Assembly: GCA_038205115.1 (NCBI GenBank)
Contig: JBBRCE010000085.1
Coordinates: 1 to 14,524 of the forward strand
Direction: 5' to 3'
DNA: 14,524 nucleotides
Source: JBBRCE01 sp038205115
Lineage (GTDB): Bacteria; Planctomycetota; Planctomycetia; Pirellulales; JBBRCE01
Positions 1-7,806 of the stretch are shown here, one piece after another (position 1 is the stretch's first letter; the number at the start of each line of letters is the position of its first letter). The translations under genes and the position numbers were made by a program. A model generated the notes under the pieces. It saw nothing but the letters and a program-made list of their open reading frames with translations. It was not told the DNA's origin and made no database searches.

Positions 1-111
1 AGTCGTCGTTGGGATCGACCGAATGCGGAGGCTGTCACCGCGCTGGATTCGCTCGAGCGTAGCGGCCAATGGCAAAAATACTGGCCAACTCCTTGCCCCA
101 CCGCGGCTTAA
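1..111 (+). CDS. Possible C-terminal end of a gene entering from the left edge
   Basis: Reading frame 1 is open from the first base to a TAA at 109-111 and gives 36 residues ending in WQKYWPTPCPTAA. The peptide has four tryptophans and an ordinary mix of charged and small residues, so it reads like a real protein tail rather than a shadow. It would converge on the kinase gene whose stop codon is at 176, leaving 64 bases between them, a normal convergent arrangement. No family can be recognised from so little, and the start lies outside the window. The alternative is chance openness, since 36 codons is short. Confidence 0.35.
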   Translation, partial: SRRWDRPNAEAVTALDSLERSGQWQKYWPTPCPTAA

Positions 112-175
112 CACCGCCAAGCACTTTTGTCACACCCCAGCGATTTCGGGCATCGGACGCCCCGCGCGCGTGAGT

Positions 176-1810
176 CTAACCGGCTTGCTCAGTGGCGCCG
201 GAGCGGGGAACATTATTAAGAGCTGCCATCAACGTTTTCAGGTCGACCGGTTTCACCAAGTGCTCGTTAAAACCGGCCGCCGCCGTATTCTGGCGATCTT
301 CGTCGCGACCATAACCGCTCAATGCAATGAGGTATGCCGCTTTGAGCTGAGTATCGGCCCGCACCGTTCTCGCCAGCCCGAAACCATCGAGTTCGCCAGG
401 CAGGCCGAGATCGGACACGATGACTTCGGGCTGAAACTCCAATGCCGTGCTCACGGCCGAACGGCCTTCGAACTCGACGCGTACGTCATGCCCCATGAGC
501 GCCAACAGCGATTGCATGGCGGTGGCGGTATCGACGTTGTCTTCGACCAACAGGATTTTGAGTGACTCGTTCAACGCATTTCGAGTGTTCGTCGTCGCAC
601 CCGCCGGCGCATGCCGCCGACCCGATAACGGGATCGTTAACGTAAAGGTCGATCCTTGGCCAACGCCAGGGCTTTCCGCGCAGACCGAGCCACCGTGCAA
701 CTCAATCAAACCCTTGGCAAGCGCCAATCCCAAGCCCAACCCGCCTTTGTCGCGATCGATGGCTTGATCGGCTTGACTGAACGGCTCGAACAGCCGTTGT
801 CGCACGCTCGGTTCGATTCCAGCGCCATTGTCGATCACGGTGACCAACGCGTTATCGTGTTGGAGATCCGCGGCGGCACGCACGGTGATCTTTCCGCCAG
901 AGGAGGTAAACTTGCAGGCATTATGCAGAAGGTTGCCGATGACTTGCGTCAACCGCGTGGGATCACCTTCAATGAGCAGTTCGTCGGGCTGAAGTTCCAA
1001 TTGCAAGGTCAAACCGGCCGCCGTGACGGTGGGCGCGTAGTCTTCCGTCGTTTGACGGACGATCGGCACCAAGTCACAGCGCTGCTTGCGGATCTGTACT
1101 TTTCCCCGCGCTATACGGGCCACATCCAGCAGGTCGTCGACCAGTCGGGCCATGTGATGGACTTGCCGGGCAATAATTTCGCGGGCTTCGTCGGCAACGG
1201 TCGGGTTATGTTCCGCAATCCGCAGAATTTCCACCGCGCTGGAGATTGGGGCTAGCGGATTGCGCAGCTCGTGGGCCAGCATGGCTAGGAATTCGTCCTT
1301 ACGCTGGTCGGCCAGTTTGAGTTCGTCTGCGCCATGGCGGCTTTCGGCCAGGAGACGTACGTTTTGCGCGGTGGCCAATTCGAGTTCGTCCCGCTGAAAC
1401 GCTACTTCTTGTCGCTGGCGGTAGAGTTCGAAAAAAACCTCGGCCTTATTGCGGAGAATATGCGATTCGATGGGCTTAGTGAGAAAGTCGACGCCGCCGG
1501 TCTCGTAGCCTCGGAAGCGACGCTGGCGGTCGCCGGAACCGGCCGTCAGAAAAATGATCGGAATACGCCGCGTGCGTTCCGTGCCGCGCAATAATTCGGC
1601 TAACTCGAAACCATCCATGCCGGGCATTTGCACATCAACCAGCGCTAACGCCACATCGTGCTTCAACAGCAACTCCAGCGCTTCCGCGCCGGATCGGGCT
1701 TTGAGCAGAACCAGTCCATCTCGTTTTAACAGTGCTTCCAACGCAAGCAGATTTTCGTCGAGGTCGTCGACTAACAAAAAATTCACAGGTGCAAGATGAG
1801 AGCTATTCAT
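176..1810 (-). CDS. Soluble hybrid histidine kinase, REC-HisKA-HATPase-REC
   Basis: A 544-residue cytoplasmic signalling protein with no membrane segment. Domains in order: receiver (about 10-125, acceptor Asp59 in VDVQMPGMDG, Lys in LTKP); linker helix; HisKA dimerisation domain with phospho-acceptor His180 in AHELRNP; HATPase_c (about 255-390, N box NLLHNACKF, G1 DNGAG, G2 GGLGLGLA); and a C-terminal receiver (about 415-535, Asp467 in SDLGLPG, Lys in VKP). All phosphotransfer residues are present, so it should both receive and pass on phosphate. ATG at 1810 overlaps the cheB stop as ATGA and is the preferred start. A TTG two codons upstream (1816) sits 7 bases after a GAGG and is a real alternative. 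It is the last gene of the cluster and probably accepts phosphate from the large kinase upstream, which is inferred from context. No DNA-binding output domain is visible. Confidence 0.93.
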   Translation of the reverse strand: MNSSHLAPVNFLLVDDLDENLLALEALLKRDGLVLLKARSGAEALELLLKHDVALALVDVQMPGMDGFELAELLRGTERTRRIPIIFLTAGSGDRQRRFRGYETGGVDFLTKPIESHILRNKAEVFFELYRQRQEVAFQRDELELATAQNVRLLAESRHGADELKLADQRKDEFLAMLAHELRNPLAPISSAVEILRIAEHNPTVADEAREIIARQVHHMARLVDDLLDVARIARGKVQIRKQRCDLVPIVRQTTEDYAPTVTAAGLTLQLELQPDELLIEGDPTRLTQVIGNLLHNACKFTSSGGKITVRAAADLQHDNALVTVIDNGAGIEPSVRQRLFEPFSQADQAIDRDKGGLGLGLALAKGLIELHGGSVCAESPGVGQGSTFTLTIPLSGRRHAPAGATTNTRNALNESLKILLVEDNVDTATAMQSLLALMGHDVRVEFEGRSAVSTALEFQPEVIVSDLGLPGELDGFGLARTVRADTQLKAAYLIALSGYGRDEDRQNTAAAGFNEHLVKPVDLKTLMAALNNVPRSGATEQAG

Positions 1811-2385
1811 TGCCAATTTGCGACCTCACACAGATATGCGGAAATCTCTTCGAGGCTCATCGAACGAGCCTCTGGGCATCGTTTCAACGCCGCCAGCGGC
1901 ATTGCCGTCGCGTAGGCCTGCGCGGGGCATTGCACCAAACCAATGCCGCCGGCGGCCAGGATGCTTTGCAGTCCGAGCGAGCCGTCATTATTAGCGCCGG
2001 TCAGAACAATGCCAATCAGTGCCGCGCCGTAAGCGTCCGCCGCGGACTCAAAGAGCACGTCAATGGATGGCCTTGAATGCATCACAGGCTCTTCGCTGGA
2101 CAGCGACAATCGCCCGTCGGTTTCGATCAACAAGTGATAATCGGGCGGCGCGAAATACGCCACCCCGGGTTGAACGGGCTCTTTGTCCTCAGCTTCGCGC
2201 ACCTGAATCTGGCATTTGGAATTCAACAATTCAGCGAGCAAGCTGGGGCGGTCGGCCAGCAAGTGCGTCACGCCGATGACCGGCAGCGCGTACCCCGCGG
2301 GAAGGTCGGCCAGCACGCGCGACAACGCATCCAGCGCTCCGGCCGATGCACCAATCACGATCGCTGCTGGCTTGACGGCAATCAT
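1807..2385 (-). CDS. cheB: CheB-type protein-glutamate methylesterase, lone catalytic domain
   Basis: A 192-residue protein consisting only of the CheB methylesterase/deamidase domain. It lacks the N-terminal receiver that controls classical CheB (about 350 residues). The family's catalytic triad can be placed: Ser14 in GASAGALDAL, His41 in VTHLLADRP, and Asp134 in LTGANNDGS. The segment HSRPSIDVLFESAA matches the conserved region before the Asp. By family it would hydrolyse glutamyl methyl esters made by the CheR encoded just upstream. Its ATG overlaps the cheR stop, and its own TGA overlaps the next kinase start, both as ATGA. Without its own receiver, control presumably comes through partner kinases or receivers encoded beside it (inference). 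The motif around Asp134 (GANNDG) departs from the usual GMGxDG, so substrate range may differ from chemoreceptors. Confidence 0.9.
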   Translation of the reverse strand: MIAVKPAAIVIGASAGALDALSRVLADLPAGYALPVIGVTHLLADRPSLLAELLNSKCQIQVREAEDKEPVQPGVAYFAPPDYHLLIETDGRLSLSSEEPVMHSRPSIDVLFESAADAYGAALIGIVLTGANNDGSLGLQSILAAGGIGLVQCPAQAYATAMPLAALKRCPEARSMSLEEISAYLCEVANWQ

Positions 2386-3209
2386 TTGAGCGCTCGTTTC
2401 TGATAGATTCGAGCCTCACGAGAAATTTCAGTAAACGCGGCATGGTGCCGCGAAAACCGCAGACTCTCCTTGGCGCCTAACCCTAAGAACCCGTTCCAGG
2501 CCAAGGCTTCGCTGAATAACCCGATCGCCCGTTCTTGCAATTCTCGATCGAAATAAATCATCACGTTGCGGCAAGATACCATCTGCACCTCCGCAAATAC
2601 GGCATCGGTGACCAGGCTATGGTCGGAAAACACGGCCCGTTGACGCAGAGATTTATCGAACACCGCCGCGCCATACGCGGCCGTGTAATATTCCGACAGC
2701 GACGACTTGCCACCGGACAGACGATGATTTTCCGAGAACGTCGCCATCCGCTCCAGTGGATAAACGCCTGCCTTGGCGGCGCGAATGGCGTCTTGATTGA
2801 TGTCCGTTCCGTAGATCAGAGTTCGATCTTCCAAGCCTTCTTCCCGCAGCAAGATGGCCAGCGAGTAAACTTCTTCGCCCGAACTGCAGCCAGCGACCCA
2901 GATTTTCAGCGATGGAAAAGTCCTGAGGTATGGAACCACGTGCTCGCGAATCGCTCGGAAGTAGTGCGGATCGCGAAACAGATCGCTGACTTGTACGGTT
3001 AGATACGAAAGCAGCCGCGGAAGAACCGATTCATCGCGCAACACGAGATCTTGTAGACGCGAATACGTCGGACAATCGAAGGCGTGCTTGGCTTGCGTCA
3101 GCCGACGTTTGAGCGATGCCATCGCATAACCGCGAAAGTCGTAGTGGTACTTGCGATAAATAGCGTCGAGCAGCAACTCCAACTCGATAGTGTCCGTCGA
3201 CTCACTCAT
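2382..3209 (-). CDS. cheR: CheR-type protein-glutamate O-methyltransferase
   Basis: A 275-residue SAM-dependent methyltransferase of normal CheR length. The N-terminal helical CheR_N domain (about 8-65) has the SLKRRL pattern. The catalytic domain shows LFRDPHYF (77-84), the SAM-binding motif AGCSSGEE (106-113), an acidic ribose-contact residue in GTDIN (Asp136), and the CRNVMIYFD motif (213-221). The C-terminus GAKESLRFS...IYQKR is also typical. By family it methylates glutamate side chains of a signalling protein. No classical receptor is encoded here, so the substrate is unknown. The start is supported by AAGGA nine bases before the ATG. It lies 117 bases downstream of the large membrane kinase and overlaps cheB by four bases. 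No C-terminal TPR or receptor-tether domain is present. Confidence 0.93.
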   Translation of the reverse strand: MSESTDTIELELLLDAIYRKYHYDFRGYAMASLKRRLTQAKHAFDCPTYSRLQDLVLRDESVLPRLLSYLTVQVSDLFRDPHYFRAIREHVVPYLRTFPSLKIWVAGCSSGEEVYSLAILLREEGLEDRTLIYGTDINQDAIRAAKAGVYPLERMATFSENHRLSGGKSSLSEYYTAAYGAAVFDKSLRQRAVFSDHSLVTDAVFAEVQMVSCRNVMIYFDRELQERAIGLFSEALAWNGFLGLGAKESLRFSRHHAAFTEISREARIYQKRALK

Positions 3210-3326
3210 ACCAGCCGATCCTTGCTTGCGAGCGATTACGCAATGCCATCGATCCGCATGTTGCGCAATGCGTCAAGCTGCAGCCGAAAACCGAGACGAA
3301 GCTGAAAGTCATCACGCGGTCGTTCC

Positions 3327-6300
3327 TTATCGAGGAATCCACACCCGAACCAGCGAAAGCAGTTTTTCAACGTCGAGCGGTTTGGCCATATAATCGTTCG
3401 CCCCGGCTGCCAAACATTCTTCATGGTCGTTCTTCATGGCCTTGGCGGTCAGCGTGATGATCGGCAGTTTTTTCCAAACGGACTGCTTGCGAATTTCACG
3501 CGTGGCGGTAATGCCATCCATCTCGGGCATCATCACGTCCATCAGTACCAAATCGATTGTCTCACTGGTCTGCAGCGACATTTCGAGCGCCTCGAGCGCT
3601 TCGCGGCCGTTGCGGGCAATTTGAACGACCGCCCCGCGGGACTCCAAAACGCTGGTCAGCGCAAACACGTTGCGGACATCGTCCTCGACGACCAAAATTC
3701 GACGGCCTTCGATCGCCGCGTCGCGGCTCTTGGCGCGCTCCAGCATCCGCTGCTGTTCTAGCGGCAGATCGGAGATCACTTTGTGCAAGAACAGCGTAAT
3801 TTCGTCGAGCAAGCGTTCGGGCGATTTCGCGCCTTTGATGATGATCGACTTGGAATATTTCCGTAACCGTTGTTCTTCTGCGCTAGATAAATCGCGACCG
3901 GTATAAACGATGACCGGCGGAAACGAATAGGCATCTTCGCGACTGAGCGTTTCCAACAGTGCAAACCCGGTGGAGTCAGGCAGCGACAAATCCAAAACCA
4001 TGCAATCGAACGTCGCGCCCCGGAGACGCTCGAGACATTCGGCCGCGCTTGCCGCTCCAACCGTTTGCACGTCTTGCGAACCGAGCAGCTTGCGGACGCT
4101 TTCAAGCTGGATGGGGTCGTCTTCAACCACCAGCACCCGGCCCATACGTTGCGAGAGCCGCGATTCAAGCACCTGCAGAGTGAGGGCTACATCCTCGCGC
4201 TTGACCGGCTTGAGCATATAGCCCACCGCGCCCAGCGCCAGCGCGGTCTGCGAATGGTCCTCGCCGGAAATCATATGCACCGGTAGATGCCGCGTGCGCG
4301 GGTCGTGCTTCAAACGATCGAGAACCCAGAGACCCGAGTGGTCCGGCAAGCCCACATCCAGCACCACGGCGCTGGGCATGTAATCGACCGCCGTCGCGAA
4401 GCCTTCTTCGGCCGTGCTGGCGATCAGGCATTGAAAGTTTTTCTCGTGCGCTAAGTCGTAAAGAATTCGCGCAAAAATCTTGTCGTCTTCAATCACCAGA
4501 ATCAATCGGCCCGAACCGTTGAGTCGATTGCGATCGTCGTCCAGTCCCCGCGGGCGCGCCGCCGTTAAACTCGCGTTTGCATTTGTCGGCGAAACCATCG
4601 GTTGCGGACTTGACTGTAGCAACACGGGCTGCGACGCTGGCCGCGCTCCGCCGGTTGCGACAATCGACGGCCCATCGGACTTGAATCGCGCTGGCTCCCC
4701 GCTCACCTTGGGCGGCTTGATCAGTTCCGGCGAAAAGTCTTCTGGAATGGTCAGCGTAAACGTGCTGCCGCGGCCCGGTTGACTGGCCAAACGAATCTCG
4801 CCGCCGAGCAGTTTGGCCAGCTCGCGAGAAATTGAGAGCCCCAACCCGGTGCCGCCATATTTTCGGTTGGTCGTGCCGTCGGCTTGGCGGAAGGCTTCGA
4901 AGACCATCTGCTGCTGCTCGGCCGGAATGCCGATTCCAGTGTCGGAAATGGCAAAGCCAAGGCGATTTTCGGCCACGCGACTAATCGTCAATTCGACACT
5001 GCCCTGCGAGGTGAACTTGATGGCGTTGGAGAGCAAGTTCTTGACGATTTGCTCCAAACGCTGGCGATCGGTTTCACACTGTTCGGGGCAACCTGGCTCG
5101 ATGGTAACCTGAAAAGCCAGTCCCTTGTGTTTGGCCACGGCCTGAAAAATACGATTCAGATCTTCCGCAAACCGCGTCAAGCTGAGCGACTCGGGCCGGA
5201 TTTCCATATAGCCGGCTTCGATCTTCGACAGATCCAGAATGTCGTTGATTAACGTCAGCAGGTCGTTGCCGGAGGTTTGAATCGTCTCGGCGTACTGGAC
5301 TTGTTCGGCCGTTAGGTTGCCGTTGGGGTTGTCGGCCAGCAGCTTGGCTAAAATTAGCGAAGAATTCAGCGGTGTCCGCAGTTCGTGCGACATGTTTGCC
5401 AGAAAATCGGACTTGTACTGGCTGGCCTGAGCAAGTTCACGGGCTTGCGAGTTGAGCGTGGTGTTAATTCTCGCGGCTTCGTCGCGCTGCGTTTCCAACA
5501 ACTGGGTTTGTTCTTCCAGTTGGGTATTGGTCTGTTCGAGCTCCGCGTGCTGATTTTCCAAGCGGGTCTGCGATTCGCGAAGCGCGTGGCCCTGCTCTTC
5601 AAGCTCCTCGTTATTGACTCGCAGTTCCTCGCTTTGCGCTTGCAACTCCTGAGATTGCCGCTGGGTTTCTTCGACCAAATCTTGCAAGTGCCGGCGATAG
5701 TTGACGGAGCGGATGGCGGCATCAATTGAGGCCGACACGCGCTCGAACAACTGCGTCATAGCCGGATCGAGCGGTTCGACAAAGCCCAGTTCCACGACCG
5801 CGCTGCCCTCGGTCTCACCAAAGATTGGAGTGATGAGCAGATGTCGCGGCGCGCCGTGGCCCAGCGCTGAGGCGATAGGCAGATAACCTTCCGGCGCGGG
5901 AGAGACCGCCAACGATCGGCGATCTTTGGCGGCTTGACCCAGCAAACCATCGCCGGGTAGAAAACGTTCGATGGTTTTCGCATCGTCGACCAGACCGTGG
6001 GCGGCCACGCGCTCATATATCCCATTGCCGTTGACAAAAAACGCGCCCACTTGAGCGCCCAGATATTTGGACAGGAAGCCCAATATTCGCTCGCCGAGCA
6101 GGCCAATGGTCGGATCGCCAGCCATGGCTTCGCTCAGCTGGATTTGTCCGGCTTGCAACCAGTCTTGACGGCGACGCGACAGCGCGGCCTGACGAAGCAG
6201 ATAAGCGACCGCCAGGGAAATGGCAACCCCAAGCAGGCCGCTGAGAATGGTCGTGATGACCGCCATCCGATAAGAGGCCTGCATTTCGTCAACTCGTTGA

Positions 6301-6818
6301 TTCCGCAAAGCGTACTCAGCATTGCGAATTTCAGCGATATCGGCACGAATCGCATCCATTGCAATTTTGCCCCGGTCGGTCAACACGACCTCCCGCGCAG
6401 CATCGAAACCTCTGGCGCGACGCAGGGCAATCGTTTCTGCCAACTCCGCGATTTTTGTGTCGAGATTGGCCCTTAGGCTTGGAATACGAGCGTGCTGGTC
6501 CGGATCGTCGATGTGACGTTCGAGCTGATTGAGTTGCTCGTGAATTTGGTTGACAGCCGCAAAATACGGCTGCAGATATTTCTCTTCGCCGGTGAGCAGG
6601 AATCCCCGCTGCCCCGTCTCCGCATCTTGGGCGGCGGCAACCAATGCGTCGAGCCCGGCGAGCGTGTAATGGGTCCGCTGAATCAACTCCGCATCTCGCC
6701 GCAGAGTGGCGGTGTTGAGTTGCGAGATCACTGTGCCCGCAATGAAAATTCCTATCACCGCAAGCAGCCCAGCGCCGCCGCGCATTCCGAAGCTGCTAAA
6801 AATCCGCCGCTCACGCAT
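3327..6818 (-). CDS. Membrane hybrid histidine kinase, CHASE3-GAF-HisKA-HATPase-REC-REC-REC
   Basis: A 1163-residue sensor kinase. TM1 is about 15-33. A periplasmic CHASE3 domain (about 36-185) carries the hallmark DAETGQRGFLLTG. TM2 is about 186-210, then a GAF-like domain (about 222-370) and a long heptad-patterned coiled coil (about 372-470). HisKA has His478 in MSHELRTPL; HATPase_c has the N box with Asn598, G1 DTGIGIP and G2 GGTGLGLS. A Pro/Ser/Ala-rich linker leads to three receivers with acceptors Asp821, Asp943 and Asp1094. The second receiver has IIIKGAKSPERL where the usual Lys-Pro motif stands. The ATG start gives an N-terminal membrane helix; upstream Shine-Dalgarno pairing is weak. 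It heads the cheR-cheB-kinase cluster and is the only membrane sensor there, so it is the likely input protein. The signal sensed by CHASE3 cannot be read from sequence. Confidence 0.94.
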   Translation of the reverse strand: MRERRIFSSFGMRGGAGLLAVIGIFIAGTVISQLNTATLRRDAELIQRTHYTLAGLDALVAAAQDAETGQRGFLLTGEEKYLQPYFAAVNQIHEQLNQLERHIDDPDQHARIPSLRANLDTKIAELAETIALRRARGFDAAREVVLTDRGKIAMDAIRADIAEIRNAEYALRNQRVDEMQASYRMAVITTILSGLLGVAISLAVAYLLRQAALSRRRQDWLQAGQIQLSEAMAGDPTIGLLGERILGFLSKYLGAQVGAFFVNGNGIYERVAAHGLVDDAKTIERFLPGDGLLGQAAKDRRSLAVSPAPEGYLPIASALGHGAPRHLLITPIFGETEGSAVVELGFVEPLDPAMTQLFERVSASIDAAIRSVNYRRHLQDLVEETQRQSQELQAQSEELRVNNEELEEQGHALRESQTRLENQHAELEQTNTQLEEQTQLLETQRDEAARINTTLNSQARELAQASQYKSDFLANMSHELRTPLNSSLILAKLLADNPNGNLTAEQVQYAETIQTSGNDLLTLINDILDLSKIEAGYMEIRPESLSLTRFAEDLNRIFQAVAKHKGLAFQVTIEPGCPEQCETDRQRLEQIVKNLLSNAIKFTSQGSVELTISRVAENRLGFAISDTGIGIPAEQQQMVFEAFRQADGTTNRKYGGTGLGLSISRELAKLLGGEIRLASQPGRGSTFTLTIPEDFSPELIKPPKVSGEPARFKSDGPSIVATGGARPASQPVLLQSSPQPMVSPTNANASLTAARPRGLDDDRNRLNGSGRLILVIEDDKIFARILYDLAHEKNFQCLIASTAEEGFATAVDYMPSAVVLDVGLPDHSGLWVLDRLKHDPRTRHLPVHMISGEDHSQTALALGAVGYMLKPVKREDVALTLQVLESRLSQRMGRVLVVEDDPIQLESVRKLLGSQDVQTVGAASAAECLERLRGATFDCMVLDLSLPDSTGFALLETLSREDAYSFPPVIVYTGRDLSSAEEQRLRKYSKSIIIKGAKSPERLLDEITLFLHKVISDLPLEQQRMLERAKSRDAAIEGRRILVVEDDVRNVFALTSVLESRGAVVQIARNGREALEALEMSLQTSETIDLVLMDVMMPEMDGITATREIRKQSVWKKLPIITLTAKAMKNDHEECLAAGANDYMAKPLDVEKLLSLVRVWIPR

Positions 6819-6839
6819 GAAAATAACTGTTGGTTGGAC

Positions 6840-7037
6840 TTAGTAAGCAGCAACGCGTTTCCCGAAGATGCGCTTCAGCGACGAAGTCAGCATCGTCACC
6901 GAGGATTCCAGTTCGTTTAAAGCAACGAATCGAGTACCGCGCAGCAATTTGTATGCCACTCGTAATTTATGCCTCGGTGCCGACTGCTGGGCAATTCGTT
7001 CCATGGATTCGAGCAATAACTGCAGCGCTGGCGTCAT
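6840..7037 (-). CDS. Doubtful small ORF, 65 residues, upstream of the kinase gene
   Basis: An ATG-to-TAA frame whose stop lies 21 bases before the start of the large membrane kinase. The peptide is basic and helix-prone (for example MERIAQQSAP and SSLKRIFGKRV) and its codon choice resembles that of the flanking genes. No Shine-Dalgarno sequence precedes the ATG, although the same frame is open for 19 further codons upstream without a good start. I recognise no family. It could be a small leader gene of the operon or merely open leader DNA; I slightly favour the latter. Confidence 0.28.
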   Translation of the reverse strand: MTPALQLLLESMERIAQQSAPRHKLRVAYKLLRGTRFVALNELESSVTMLTSSLKRIFGKRVAAY

Positions 7038-7122
7038 TTGAGTTGCAGATCGGCAAATGGAACGTAACGACGCACCATGCGTGACGTGGTCTCATTCAAC
7101 TCAGTTGGTTGATGAACGATCT

Positions 7123-7173
7123 CACTTGGTAGGAAAGGGATTTATGCTACGGCCCAAGTGAACTTCGCACTTG
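7123..7173. promoter_or_regulatory. Cluster of inverted CACTTG boxes upstream of the kinase cluster
   Basis: CACTTGG at 7123-7129 is matched by its inverse CCAAGTG at 7154-7160. The inner CAAGTG (7155-7160) in turn forms a 6-7-6 inverted repeat with CACTTG at 7168-7173. Three half-sites within 51 bases, in the only non-coding stretch upstream of the signalling operon, would suit a regulator-binding region or an RNA hairpin in the leader. No known regulator is recognised and no clear -10/-35 pair was found beside it. Confidence 0.25.
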
Positions 7174-7218
7174 CCACCGGCGTGACGATGGATGCGACCC
7201 AGTTCACTGGTCGCGAGG

Positions 7219-7671
7219 TCAATTGCTCCGCGAGTCATCATCGCATGACGATTCGCAGCAGTCGTTCAAATTCCGCCACTGCAATTGCTCGCCGGCATCG
7301 CCGATACGGTCGACTTCTGCCTGGCAGGATTCAAGTTGCCGTTTGGCCTCGCCGCCATGTCCGAGCCGGTGCAGTAATTCTGCGTGCGAAATGCGGATCG
7401 TGTACGTCGGCAAATCGTTAGCACACGCGAGCTTGATCGCGCGCTCGTAAAGTTGCAGGCGGTGATGGTCATCGTTGGCAAAATCCGCTTCGGTTTCCAG
7501 CAGAATGGGATGATCGCCGTGCTGAAAACGCAATTGATCCAAAACGAACTTAAGCTCGATGACGAGCGATTGCCGCAACGCATGGTCGTCGGCTAAGGTC
7601 GCATTCAGCACGGCCAATGTGGCTTGGCTCACGCGCTCCCATTCCAACTCGCTGAAGGGAAACGCGTCCAT
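7219..7671 (-). CDS. Unrecognised helical protein, possibly TPR-like
   Basis: About 150 residues from the ATG at 7671. The frame is open further to a TTG at 7707, but that codon lies only four bases past the T-run of the clpP terminator, so the ATG beginning MDAFPFSELEWERV is preferred. Neither start has a good Shine-Dalgarno sequence. The protein is predicted soluble and mainly helical. A central stretch (LYERAIKLACANDLPTYT, then AELLHRLGHGGEAKRQL) resembles one or two tetratricopeptide-type helix pairs, which would imply protein contacts. No catalytic motif, signal peptide or membrane segment is seen, and the C-terminus is polar (CDDDSRSN). It lies downstream of the clpP pair but beyond their terminator, so it probably has its own transcript or depends on read-through. 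Confidence 0.6.
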   Translation of the reverse strand: MDAFPFSELEWERVSQATLAVLNATLADDHALRQSLVIELKFVLDQLRFQHGDHPILLETEADFANDDHHRLQLYERAIKLACANDLPTYTIRISHAELLHRLGHGGEAKRQLESCQAEVDRIGDAGEQLQWRNLNDCCESSCDDDSRSN

Positions 7672-7710
7672 CGATTGCCATACGCTGGGAACAACACGCT
7701 GCTTCAACTG

Positions 7711-7745
7711 TGAAATAAAAAACCGTGAGCAACGGGCTCACGGTT
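7711..7745 (-). terminator. Strong intrinsic terminator after the clpP genes
   Basis: A perfect 10-base-pair stem, AACCGTGAGC (7721-7730) and GCTCACGGTT (7736-7745), has a five-base loop. On the minus strand it is followed immediately by the T-rich tract TTTTTTATTT. It lies about 60 bases beyond the stop codon of the downstream clpP gene and is oriented to end that transcript. Confidence 0.88.
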
Positions 7746-7806
7746 AAGCATTGCCTTCGCGAAGGCAGGCTGTGTTGCCCGACCGCGGCGGTCATCGAAG
7801 TTCATT

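Noticed and set aside
100..175. Terminator between the left-edge ORF and the second kinase
   Set aside because: Only a four-pair GGGC/GCCC stem without a T-run was found on either strand.
7145..7175. Possible sigma54 promoter upstream of the kinase cluster (TGGCAAGTGCG)
   Set aside because: The -12 GC element is not at the required spacing from the GG.
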